A stretch of 64,000 nt of DNA from Panopea generosa (taxonomy: Eukaryota > Mollusca > Bivalvia > Adapedonta > Hiatellidae): the NCBI GenBank assembly GCA_029582155.1, contig CM055900.1:43707624-43771623 (forward strand), read 5' to 3'. The position numbers and the translations under genes are program-made. Below the pieces are notes generated by a model, which saw only the letters and a list, made by a program, of their open reading frames with translations, was not told the DNA's origin and did not search any database. Every line of letters begins with the position of its first letter. Position 1 is the stretch's first letter. Positions 33,678 through 46,100 of this stretch are shown here, piece after piece.

Positions 33678-35636
33678 TGTATTAGTGTTGTAAGGTTCGT
33701 CAAAACTCCTTATATTTGATTATATTTAGGTGCTGGTATAAAAACGTGGTATGTATTTGTATTGTGAATTTCATCAAAACTCCTTATATTTGATTATATT
33801 TAGGTGTTGGTATAAATATCGTGGCTTGTATTTGTGTTATGGAGTTCATCAAAACTTCTTTTATTTGATTACATTTAGGTGTTGGTATAAATAACGTGGT
33901 ATGTATTTGTGTTGCGAAGTTCATCAAAACTCCTTATATTTGATTACATTAAGGTGTTGGTATAAATAACGTGGTATGTATTTGTGTTGCGAAGTTCATC
34001 AAAACTCCTTATATTTGATTACATTTAGGTGTTGGTATAAACAACGTGGTATGTATTTGTGTTGCGAAGTTCATCAAAACTCCTTATATTTGATTACATT
34101 TAGGTGTTGGTATAAATAACGTGGTATGTATTTGTGTTGCGAAGTTCATCAAAACTCCTTATATTTGATTACATTAAGGTGTTGGTATAAATAACGTGGT
34201 ATGTATTTGTGTTGCGAAGTTCATCAAAACTCCTTATATTTGATTACATTAAGGTGTTGGTATAAATAACGTGGTATGTATTTGTGTTGCGAAGTTCATC
34301 AAAACTCCTTATATTTGATTACATTTAGGTGTTGGTATAAAAAACGTGGTATGTATTTGTGTTGCGAAGTTCATCAAAACTCCTTATATTTGATTACATT
34401 TAGGTGTTGGTATAAACAACGTGGTATGTATTTGTGTTGCGAAGTTCATCAAAACTCCTTATATTTGATTACATTTAGGTGTTGGTATAAAAAACGTGGT
34501 ATGTATTTGTGTTGCGAAGTTCATCAAAACTCCTTATATTTGATTACATTAAGGTGTTGGTATAAATAACGTGGTATGTATTTGTGTTGCGAAGTTCATC
34601 AAAACTCCTTATATTTGATTACATTTAGGTGTTGGTATAAACAACGTGGTATGTATTTGTGTTGCGAAGTTCATCAAAACTCCTTATATTTGATTACATT
34701 AAGGTGTTGGTATAAACAACGTGGTATATATTTGTGTTGCGAAGTTCATCAAAACTCCTTATATTTGATTACATTAAGGTGTTGGTATAAACAACGTGGT
34801 ATGTATTTGTGTTGCGAAGTTCATCAAAACTCCTTATATTTGATTACATTTAGATGTTGGTATAAAAAACGTGGTATGTATTTGTGTTGCGAAGTTCATC
34901 CAAACTCCTTATATTTGATTACATTAAGGTGTTGGTATAAATAACGTGGTATGTATTTGTGTTGCGAAGTTCATCAAAACTCCTTATATTTGATTACATT
35001 TAGGTGTTGGTATAAACAACGTGGTATGTATTTGTGTTGCGAAGTTCATCAAAACTCCTTATATTTGATTACATTTAGGTGTTGGTATAAACAACGTGGT
35101 ATGTATTTGTGTTGCGAAGTTCATCAAAACTCCTTATATTTGATTACATTTAGGTGTTGGTATAAACAACGTGGTATGTATTTGTGTTGCGAAGTTCATC
35201 AAAACTCCTTATATTTGATTACATTAAGGTGTTGGTATAAATAACGTGGTATGTATTTGTGTTGCGAAGTTCATCAAAACTCCTTATATTTGATTACATT
35301 AAGGTGTTGGTATAAATAACGTGGTATGTATTTGTGTTGCGAAGTTCATCAAAACTCCTTATATTTGATTACATTTAGGTGTTGGTATAAACAACGTGGT
35401 ATGTATTTGTGTTGCGAAGTTCATCAAAACTCCTTATATTTGATTACATTTAGGTGTTGGTATAAAAAACGTGGTATGTATTTGTGCTGTGGAGTTCATC
35501 AAAACTCCTTTTATTTGATTACATTTAGGTGTTGGTATAAAAAACGTGGTATGTATTTGTGTTGTGGAGTTCATCAAAACTCCTTTTATTTGATTACATG
35601 TATGTGTTGGTATAAATAACGTGGTATGTATTTGCT
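33678..35636. repeat. 75-bp tandem array
   Basis: About 26 very similar copies of a 75-bp unit (contains ATGTATTTGTGTTGCGAAGT, TCATCAAAACTCCTTATATT, GATTACATTTAGGTGTTGG). Edge copies are more diverged than central ones, as expected if exchange homogenises the middle. As 75 is a multiple of three, open frames of 97-122 codons arise (34276, 34576, 34951, 35326). One position decides whether they continue: TATAAATAACG gives a stop, TATAAACAACG gives Gln, TATAAAAAACG gives Lys. Confidence 0.95.
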
Positions 35637-35639
35637 ATG

Positions 35640-37555
35640 GCTATGTGCAAAGTGGGGGTATTTTAATACTGAAGTAGTGGAACTCATTCCCAATATCTGA
35701 GAAGTAACAAAGCGTACAGCGCCTTAGTTTTATAAGTAACATTTGTATATCTTCTTGTTTCAGTAGTGAACTTAGATGTCCTAAATTTGAATAAATGTAA
35801 GTAGTTATTTTTTTAGTAACGTAAGGTTGTTTTCAATCGAAAAACCATCTTTAAATATGCTTTATTGTTTCCCTTATTGTGACATTTGGGGGTCTGATTG
35901 TACTGAATAAATTTGTATAGCAAATTATGCTTAACAGTAAGATGGTCGATTTTTTGCTTTAGAATGTATGCCTGTTAATCCATATTTCTTGGTTTCCCGT
36001 TTTATTGATGATGAAATTTAAATGTTTTAACCACTTGTATTTGTAGTTTTCGATGTTAATATCATTATGTTTTCCAAGTATTAGATTATTCCAGAATTTT
36101 ATAATGCTGTTTTGTATTGTAATCGATACTAGGTATCTTTAATCGGAGTTCTGCATATAGCATCTATGAAAGGGTATTATTTTACTGTATATTATCTTTT
36201 TTTTTAAAAAAAAGTCGGTATGTACGCGTTCTGTGTATCATGTGCAGTCTCTTTTTGGACACGTTCACAAAGATTTGTCCGGAGTGTAACAGGTGTTACT
36301 TATATAACTATACATCTTATTTTAGATTTTTACGAATATGAATCTGCGGTATCTCTTGAAATCAATTTATACGATAATCGGTCTTGTGCCATTCGTCGCA
36401 TTTGCAGTTCTTAATCATAGAAGCAATGAAGTGAACTGACTAATTGGTTCAAAGCCTATTGTCACCAATGATACAAAAAAACATAATTGTCTTGTAAAGG
36501 TTGTTCCCGCACTGCACCTTATTCTGTCTTAAACAGAGTAAATACAAAGTGCAGTGTAGCTAAGAATACATTTTATCAATTTGTAGAACTGATTTCCTTC
36601 TAATATCGTGTATTCCGTTTCGACAAAATTGTTTGATCGGTTATCATGCCATCATATCTATCAACTTAAAAAACATTTAATTGTTTAATGAACGGTTAAT
36701 TTATTTTTTAGCATAACTATATTGTGTAAAATTGTTATTCATTTTGTCTTATGTTATATGTAATATTTCTCTCTCTATTTATATTGTAATTTGTTATTAT
36801 ATTGTATGTGTGTTCTCGTCATATAGCTGGAAATAAAGAAGCAATCGAATACTAAGTTTAATATCCCCAGACATAACAAGAATGTTAGGATTGTATGGTG
36901 AAATAGCTTTAGTAAGAAATCCTATATTCGTCTATAGAGTAGAAACATTACCTTTTTGGTCTATTATACAAGATGTTCCCTAGTATTTAAAAACTACCTG
37001 AACTTAAAGATATGACTCCTAAATATTTATACATATTTTGAATGAGTTACCTTCTCTATTTTCTTATTTTAGTTTTACTACTTTTCATATGGTGAAATAT
37101 TCTTAGATGGCATTTACATTTTATAATGACGGTATCAATTCTATCATTATTACTATTAACCGCTTTTCTTACAAACACTATACATTATTTGAATATATCG
37201 TTACATATTGTATTGCAGTCAGTATTATTATATATAATCTCATTATATAATATGTGGATTATCTTGGAATTGTCTTTGTTTGTGCTGTTCTCTACAATTT
37301 GTTATTTAATTTGATAAGTATTTTGTTGACCGCCGTATAAACGGTAATATACATGTTAACGTTATGCCTTATAAAGTAATGAATTGAATTGATAAAAAAC
37401 GCATCTATGTAAAAATAATGGCTACTAATTACCAACTTAGTGGGCTAGAGCTTGCCCAGGAGACGTCCGTCTTGCTCGAAAGCCCCTTGGAGAGTGATGA
37501 TGATTCTGTTTAAACGACATAATTTTGATTCTTTTTAACTTTTCATCGGAACTTC
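35640..37555. other. Intergenic DNA with no supported gene
   Basis: AT-rich. A 31-codon frame at 37418-37513 is listed separately. The hydrophobic 62-codon frame at 37126-37314 is probably a product of AT-rich composition. Confidence 0.45.
37418..37513 (+). other. Small open reading frame of 31 codons, unrecognised
   Basis: Starts MATNYQLSGLELAQE and ends ESDDDSV before a TAA stop. Its base composition is more balanced than the flanks and the product looks like ordinary soluble protein. I do not recognise it; it may be an exon relic or chance. Confidence 0.2.
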
Positions 37556-37559
37556 AATC

Positions 37560-39775
37560 AAAAGTGTGTATACTGTGTGTATAATATGTGCATAAAATAT
37601 TTTAACGTTTGTCTGATGTGTGAATAATGTGTGTCTAATATGTGTATAACGGCGTTCTACTGTGTGTCTTATTTGTATCTAAGGTGTGTATCATGTGTGT
37701 CTAATGTGTGTTAAAATGTGTATAATATGTGTCTAAAGTGCTTCTAATGTGTTTCTAAAGTGTGTCTAATGTGTGTATAATGTGTGTCTAATATGTATCC
37801 TTAGTGTGCCTAATGGGTGTGTAAAGCGTGTCTAATGTGTGTATAATGTGTATCTTATTTGTGTCCAATGTGTGTCTTATGTGTGTATAAATGATGTTTA
37901 ATATGTATCTAATGTGTATCTTATTTGTGTCCAATGTGTGTCTTATGTGTGTATAAATGATGTCTAATATGTATCTAGTGTGTGTCTAATGTGTATCTAA
38001 TGATTTTCTAATGTGTGTTTAAAATGTGTTCAATTTGTATTTAAAGTGTGTCTAATATGTGTCTAATGTGTGTATAATATGTGTATACAGTGTTCAAATG
38101 TGTATCATGTGTATCTAAAGTGTATCTTATATATGTATAATATATATATATATATATAATATAAATATATATATAAATGTGTCTAATGTCTGTCTAATGT
38201 CTGTCTTATATGTGTATAAAATGTGTCCAATGTGTGTCTAAAATGTGTATAATGTGTATCCAATGTGTGTCTAATGTGTGTATAAAGTGTTCTAATATGT
38301 GTCTAATGTGTGTCTAATGTGTATCTTAAGTTTTTTCTTATGTATGTCTTGATTGTGTATAAATTGTGTCTAATGTGTGTCTAATGTGTAACTAATATGT
38401 ATCTAATGTGTGTATAGTGTATCTTATGTGTGTCTAGTGTGTGTATAATGTGTATCTGATATTTGTATGTGTTTTATGTGTTTCATGTGTGTCTGAGGTG
38501 TATCTTCGGTGTGTCTTATGTGTATTTAAAGCGAGTATAATGTGTGTCTAATGTGTTTCTAAAGTGTGTCTAATGTGTGTCTTATGTGTGTCTAATGTGT
38601 ATCTATAGTGTGTCTAATGTGTGTCTAATGTATGTCTTAAGTGTTTCTTATATGTGTCTAAAGTGTGTCTAAAGTTTTTCTTATCTATGTCTAGATTGTG
38701 TATAAAGTGTGTCTAATGTGTGTCTAATGTGTATCTATAGTGTGTCTAATGTATGTATAAAGTGTTCTTATATGTGTCTAATGTGTGTCTAAAGTTTTTC
38801 TTATGTATGTCTAGATTGTGTATAAATTGTGTCTAATGTGTAACTAATGTGTACCTAATGTGTGTAGAGTGTATCTTATGTGTGTCTTGTGTGTGTATAA
38901 TGTATATCTAATATTTGTATAATGTTTGTATAAAGTATGTCTGATATGTGTTTCATGTGTGTCTAACGTGTATTTATCTAAAGTGTATCTAAAGCGTGTC
39001 TAATGTGTGTCTATTGTGTATCTAAAGTATGTCTAATGTATGTATAAAGTGTTTCTTATATGTGTCTAATGGGTGTCTAATGTATATCTAAAGTGTGTCT
39101 AAAGCGTGTCTAATGTGTGTCTATTGTGTATCTAAAGTATGTCAAATGTGTGTATAAAGTGTTTCTTATATGTGTCTAATGTGTGCCTAACGTGTATCTA
39201 AAGTGTGTCTAAAGCGTGTCTAATGTGTGTCTATTGTGTATCTAAAGTATATCTAATGTGTGTATAAAGTGTTTCTTTTATGTGTCTAATGTGTATCTAA
39301 ATATTTTGCTATGTATGTCTAGAATATGTATAAATTGTGTCTAATGTGTGTTTAATGTGTAACTTATGTGTATCTAATGTGCGTATAGTGTTTCTTATGT
39401 GTGTCTAGTGTGTGTATAATGTGTATCTAATATTTATATAATGTTTGTATAAAGTATGTCTGATATGTGTTTCATGTGTGTCTAATGTGTGTCTTAGGTG
39501 TGTCTAATGTGTATCTAAAGCGAGTCTAATGTATGTCTAATGTGTATCTAAAGTGTGTCTTATGTTTGTCTTATGTATGTCTAAAGTGTTTTTTATATGT
39601 GGCTAATGTGTGTCTAATGGATGTCTAATGTGTATATAAAGTGTATCTAATGTGTGTCTAAATTGTGTATAATGTTTATCTAATGTGTATCTAGTGTATC
39701 TAATGTGTGTCTAAAGTGTGTATAATGTGTGTCTTAAGTGTGTCTTATGTGTTTATATTGTGTGTATATTGTTTC
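37560..39775. repeat. 11-bp TGTGTCTAATG-type array upstream of GPATCH1
   Basis: About 200 degenerate units of about 11 bp built on GTGTGTCTAAT / GTGTGTATAAT, with a (TA)n patch at 38140-38175. It ends about 330 bp before the GPATCH1 start codon. Confidence 0.92.
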
Positions 39776-40105
39776 AAACTAAATTCATTTTGTTAAGGAA
39801 ACTGTATGGGAAGTAAAATTGGTGAAATTTGTTTTTTTCTCATGATGAAAATGGGGGTATTTCTACCCAACTTCAGTGAGCAAAAAGTGGTAAAAAGTGA
39901 CACTTTTGACTCCATATTTGGACATAGTCAGTTGATTAGGATAGTTCTTTGCAATATAGGTGCATTCGGTCCGCGAATGATAGAAATAATGAAAATTATG
40001 TCAAATGTTATAATGTAAGTATATGGAAATCGCAATGGTGGTAGCTGACCAAATATCACAAGCGTGTTGTTCTAACGCCGCGCCTCCTTCGTGAAAACCG
40101 TGAAA
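39776..40105 (+). promoter_or_regulatory. Presumed GPATCH1 promoter and 5' UTR
   Basis: The 330 bp between the array and the ATG. No TATA box at a usual distance is evident; a locally GC-richer segment (AACGCCGCGCCTCCTTCG, about 40073-40091) lies just before the start, as in TATA-less housekeeping genes. The start site is not determinable from sequence. Confidence 0.4.
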
Positions 40106-40169
40106 ATGGATTCAGACGAAGAAGAAACGTTTATTACAATAGGTACTGCACAGGATATTCCTAGCGAAG
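40106..40169 (+). CDS. GPATCH1: GPATCH1 exon 1 (start codon)
   Basis: Encodes [20 protein letters not shown]. The start context AAAATGG is favourable. Ends in phase 1 at donor GTAAAC. The first exon is the least conserved, but its acidic start and ITIGT resemble other GPATCH1 N-termini. Confidence 0.85.
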
Positions 40170-43100
40170 GTAAACATGCTCATTAAAATCAGCACAACTA
40201 TTGACTCTTTACTTTTTTTAAACTGACATCTTAACTTAATATTTATTTCAAAGGTATAGTATAATGTCATTAGTTTTCGCGACATACGCAGACAGAAAAC
40301 TTTCTTTCTTATTTCTATAATAAATGAAACACTTTTTTTAAAAGGATTATCTTCATATAAAGGACGAATTAAATAAAGGAAGCTTACATTTTATGGTTTG
40401 TAGACACTGGCATTGCCAAAATTTCATTAACAAATGAGTCATGTTATGAAACAGTCTCGTCTTTTTCTTAAAATTCATCATGTTTCAGACACGATTGACA
40501 AAGACAATTATCTAACTCCTATCGAATCCCAACAATCATCAAGGTCTCAACCTACTGTTTTTGTTATGGGCGTTATCCAATTCACTTTCATGTTAGACCG
40601 TTCTTGGAAACTTATACAAATTAAGTAAAACCTAGATGGCGGCCTAATAGGTACTTCACACCAATAAAACCGCTGTGTAGAAGAAAATATTCTTTGTTTT
40701 TTTGCAATATAAACAATTTCTTCTGTTCTGAGTATGTGTATGCTGTAAGTGCATATGTGGATTTGAAACATATCCAGGGTTTGGAGATTTTCTGTTCTGG
40801 GTATGTGTGTGTGCTGTCAGTGCATATGTGGGTTTGAAACATATCCAGGGTTTGGTGATCTTCTGTTCTGGGTATGTGTGTATGCTGTCAGTGTATATGT
40901 GGGTATGAAACATATCCAGGGTTTGATGATCTTCTGTTCTGGGTATGTGTGTATGCTGTCAGTGCATATGTGGGTTTGAGATATATTCTAGGTTTTGGTG
41001 ATTTTCTGTTCTGGATATTTGTGTATGCTGTCAATGCATATGTGGGTTTGAAAAATAGCCAGGGTTTGGTGATCTTCTGTTCTGGGTATGTGTATATGCT
41101 GTCAGTGCATATGTGGGTTTGAGATATATTCTAGGTTTTGGTGATTTTCTGTTCTGGATATTTGTGTATGCTGTCAATGCATATGTGGGTTTGAAAAATA
41201 GCCAGGGTTTGGTGATCTTCTGTTCTGGGTATGTGTATATGCTTTCAGTGCATATGTTGGTATGAAACATACCCAGGGTTTGGTGATCTTCTGTTCTGGG
41301 TATGTGTGTATGCTATCAGTACATATGCATGTTTAAGATATATCCTGGGTTTGCTGATCTTCTGTTCTGGGTATGTGTGTATACTATCAGTACATATGCA
41401 GGTTTGAAATAAATGTAAACCTGCTTTATTTTCATATTAACATATGTAACATTAGGTCATCCTTAAAAAAATATTTGTTTGCTGTGCATGGCAAACAAGT
41501 TTTTTTTAAGGACGGCCTTATATATTATGCAAATGAATCAAATGCAATTTTTGGCAAATCGGTCTGGACACAAATTCTATCAGCATTAGATTCATTCCAT
41601 GTTTTGATGATAGAAAATGGTGTAGTTTTTTTCTGGCTCATGAGTTTTGTATAGAAATGATTGGCTGTTATATAATGCATTCATAGTAAGATTTAGTTTC
41701 TAATCATCTGACAAGCAAAGTAGTCTCATGGAAAATTATGATGTATTGACTGTTATTCTGTTTCTTATATTATTATTGAAAGCTGGTGAAAAAAATGAGA
41801 GGAAGCGTCCTTCATAGAAAGTTAAGTGGTATGCTATGTAAAAATTATTGTTTCATCATTTGTTTTTTATATTTTTAATAGATGAACCACTCCGAAAGCC
41901 ATTGACTCAACAAGACCTTCAGGCAAAAGACAACAAAGGCAGGGCAAGATTTCATGGAGCATTTACAGGTGGATTTTCTGCTGGATATTTCAACTCTGTT
42001 GGGTCCAAGGAAGGTATGTATGTTGCCAGTGACTGGGAAACCTTTGAGCCATTAAGATAAAACAGAAAACATGCCTGCAATACACCATTCATGTCAAGTA
42101 CTGGTACCTTCAATCCTGCTCATAGTTCTCAAGAGGGTATGTAGTAGCATGTATAACACTTAACAGGCTATGTAGCAGTACAGACTAATATTCAAGAGGG
42201 TACGAGGTAGAATATATCAACACTTAAGAGGGTATATAGCAGTACAGACTAATACTCAAGAGGGAATGTAGAAGCATAGATTAACACTTTTGAAGGTATA
42301 AAGCAGTACAGACTTATACTCAAGAGGGTATGTAGTAGCATAGATTAACACTTTAGAAGGTATAAAGCAGTACAGACTAATACTCAAGAGGGTATGTAGT
42401 AGCATAGATTAACACTTTAGAGGGTATAAAGCAGTACAGATTAATACTCAAGAGGGTATGTAGTAGCATAGATAAACACTTTAGAGGGTGTATAGCAGAA
42501 CAGACTAATACTCAAGAGGGTATGTAGTAGCATAGATTAACACTTTAGAGGTTAGAGAGTCGTACAGACTAATACTCAAGGGGGTATATAATAGCATAGA
42601 CTAATACTCAAGAGGATATGTAGTACCATAGATTAACATTTAAGAGGGTATACAGCATTATAACCTAATAATCAAGAGGGTATATAGCAGGACATGTTTA
42701 TATAGAAAGTATACACGTTTTTGTGTTTAAGAACATTGACTTTGATTGTATTAATGTTTAGAACTGTCTACAGATATATGTTTAATTCATTTTAAGGATG
42801 GGCGCCATCTACATTTATATCATCAAGAGAGAAAAGGGCAGAGCATGGTCAACAGCAGAGACCTGAGGACTTTATGGATGATGCTGTAAGCCATTTACAA
42901 ATTCTAATGCCTGAAAAATTTGTGTTTCATTCAGATATGTAACTGAAATTTATATAATGTGTATGATGTACCCCAGTTGGCACAGTATAAACATACAATG
43001 TAGAACCATAATTTATATATATGTACATGATGTACCCCAGTTGGCACAGTATGTACGTTGTATGTAGAACCATAATTTATATACAGTAAAACCTGTACTA

Positions 43101-46100
43101 ACGGTCACCTGTTATAAGCAGCCACCTGCCTTAAGCGGCCAGTTTCAGACCCTCCTGTCGAAATTTACTATATAATTTAACTGCAATAGGCGGTCACCTG
43201 GTCGACGCGGCCAGCGGCCAACTTTTTTGGTCCCAAATGTATTAAAAACCTCCTAAAACGGCTACCAAATGAACAAATTTTACCGTTAAATATCGATTTT
43301 GGCATATAAAAATTTCATTACGGCCACAGAACTAATATTTAATTAAAGTACTAAAAACCAAATAAATCAAATAATTATAATATATCTTTAATTTAAAATA
43401 AGTTTCTTTTAGTTTAAACTTCCTTAATTGGCCGTAAACAAACCGAACAAAGCTGTTATTGTGTTCTACATAATCGCCATTTTTCCGACTTGAACCAAAC
43501 AAACCTGTTATTGTGTTCTACATAATCGCAATTTTTCCGACTCAAACACGAGTGTAGTGCGTGATAATTTTCACATCTCTATTTTTAGCTCGTGTAATTG
43601 GTAAAATAGACAGATCAAAGTGTTTTGTGTAAACACGTTAACTGTGAAAAAGTCGGCATATAAAAAGAATAAAGAAGCTAACGTTTTTGAGACGATAATT
43701 AGAATGGCAGTTTGTTCGTGCTTTAAACGAACGATAAGGAATTAACTCATTAAGTTCACACTTGTAAAAAGCGCTAATTGTGGAAAAATATAAAATTTGG
43801 AAATGATTTATTGTGACTTAAATCATAAATGTTTTGATTGTCAGCGTATTAACAATGCCACCAAAACGGAAGTGTTTGACTTTGGATAAATGTTGAGGTT
43901 GTGAAATTGTGCCAATATACAAAAATACTTCGCTAATCTGGGTGAAAATTGATGACCCTGTAGTAGGCAGCCACCTGTCTTAAGCGGCCAATTTGGCCCT
44001 TTCCCTTGGCTGGCTGCTTAAGACAGGTTTGACTGTATGTACATGATGTACCCCAGTTGGCACAGTATGTACGTTGTAAGTAGAACCATGAATTATATAT
44101 GTACATGATGTACCCCAGTTGGCACAGTATGTACGTTGTATGCAGAACCATAATTTATATATGTACATGATGTACCCCAGTTGGCACAGTATGTACGTTG
44201 TCAGTAGAACAATAATTTATATATGTACATGATGTACCCCAGTTGGCACAGTATGTACGTTGTATGTAGAACCATATTTTTGTTTATGTTTTGGAAAGGG
44301 GCATAACTCTTGTACTTCTTCAACATTTTATGGTCATCTGTGACAAAATGTGATATAGTTTTGTGACAACGCGAGAATAGTGAAGTTGTGCTGTCATTGT
44401 CTTGTTATAATTGATATTGTTTGTTCATGAAAAATTTCTAGAAAAAAAAACATTTGTCTTTAAAGAGAGTATATCAGGGAAAAAACGCAAAAGTGTCTTT
44501 AAAAATAACATCATTTTTTTAAATGTCCCCATATACAAAGCATCTTATTATCATAAATAAATAAAATCCGAAGGGTTTGTTGTATCAACTCCTCTAACAC
44601 GTAACAAAATCAATGATTCAATAGGAGTTACAAACTTGAAGTAAAATCCCCATTCTAAAAATAGACAGCACTTAACTACTGATTGACAACCTTCACATCA
44701 TCATTCAGACTCTTTCTTAGATGAAACAAGTTAAAGAATGTGTAAACCTATATGACAGATCAAATTGAAATCACAATGAAAACATATGACTTATTTAATA
44801 CATCACAAAATATATTACAATTTTAAGCGGGAAATCTATTTTAGTCTTACCTAGGGGCATAGCCCTTTTCATTATATCAATTTGACACGTTTAAATAAAT
44901 ATCCTTTTGGCAATATGAGGTCAATGAGTATATATAGGCATCATAATTATATTGGACAAAAATATTTAAGCCAATTTAAAATTTTGAAAAATCCTGATAT
45001 ATTCTCTTTAAGTAGTGTTCATTCCAGATTGATGCCAACTAAGGTAAATTTATGCTACAAAACCATGCTTGAATTAACACTGCTAATGTAGATGAATATT
45101 TATTAAATTTGAAACATTTGAAGCTTGATTCTAAAGAATCAATATTTCACATTTAGTTTTTATGCAAGGTGAACATTTTCAAGACTCTTTTCAGACTTGT
45201 GTTCGAATTTAAAGTATACTTAACCTACATGGTTTTAGTTTAAGTAAAATATGTGTGGAGTAGATATATACTTCTTCTACTTCTTGGAGTAGATGGACCT
45301 CCACATCATGGAGCATTTCGATTATTGATTGACATGTCATATCTGTGATGGTGAAGGTAAGATGTTAGCATTTTTACAGGATGTTGGAGAGTTTGGTATA
45401 GCCCCAAGAAAAGTTGTCACTGCATCAACATTTGCCTCTGAAGAGCGAAAACGTCGAAGACATGATGAAGCAAAATTGGCCACTTCAGCCTCGGCCCTAC
45501 CTGGTCATTCAGCTCTTCTGGACCTTATAGTTCCTGAAAGGTCAGTAGATCAAGTTTTATTAAGTTTTGTTCCAACTGATGTGAAAACAATACAAGCACT
45601 TTTAAGACATTTTAGCATACAGAAAAATCAACTGAATGAAATATTGTAAACAGTTTTTCTTCTTGCCTGATCTAACATTTCAACAATACAAGATCTAAGA
45701 TGGTGAGGAAGGTGGCACACAGGGTTTAAGTCTATGAATATTAATGCTAATTTATATTATCAGAAATTTTGAAATAAAATTGAGCTCATGCAGTTACTGG
45801 TACCTAAAGTTGGGCGCCTCAATTGTCTGGCTTTGCCAGTTAACAATTCAAGACATGATAAATAGTTTATTTCTGATAATGGAATATACAGTGATTGAAA
45901 ATGTCCTGTCAGAAAATTTAGTTTAGTTTATACTTAGACATTTCCCTTTTACAGAATAACCATTGGTGTAAAATTACTGCGGAAGATGGGGTGGAAGGAA
46001 GGACAGGGAGTAGGACCAAGGCTGAAGAAGAAAGAAAAGAGGAAGAAAAGTAAGTAATGTCGTCAGTGAGATTGAAACAATATTATCATAACATGCTGCT

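Noticed and set aside
34276..35619. Open frames of 97-122 codons with MYLCCEVHQNSLYLIT repeats
   Set aside because: They are the 75-bp tandem array read in frame and stop wherever the variable base makes TAA.
37126..37314. Small membrane protein of 62 codons
   Set aside because: Hydrophobicity follows from AT-rich codons; no homology, start context or neighbours support it.
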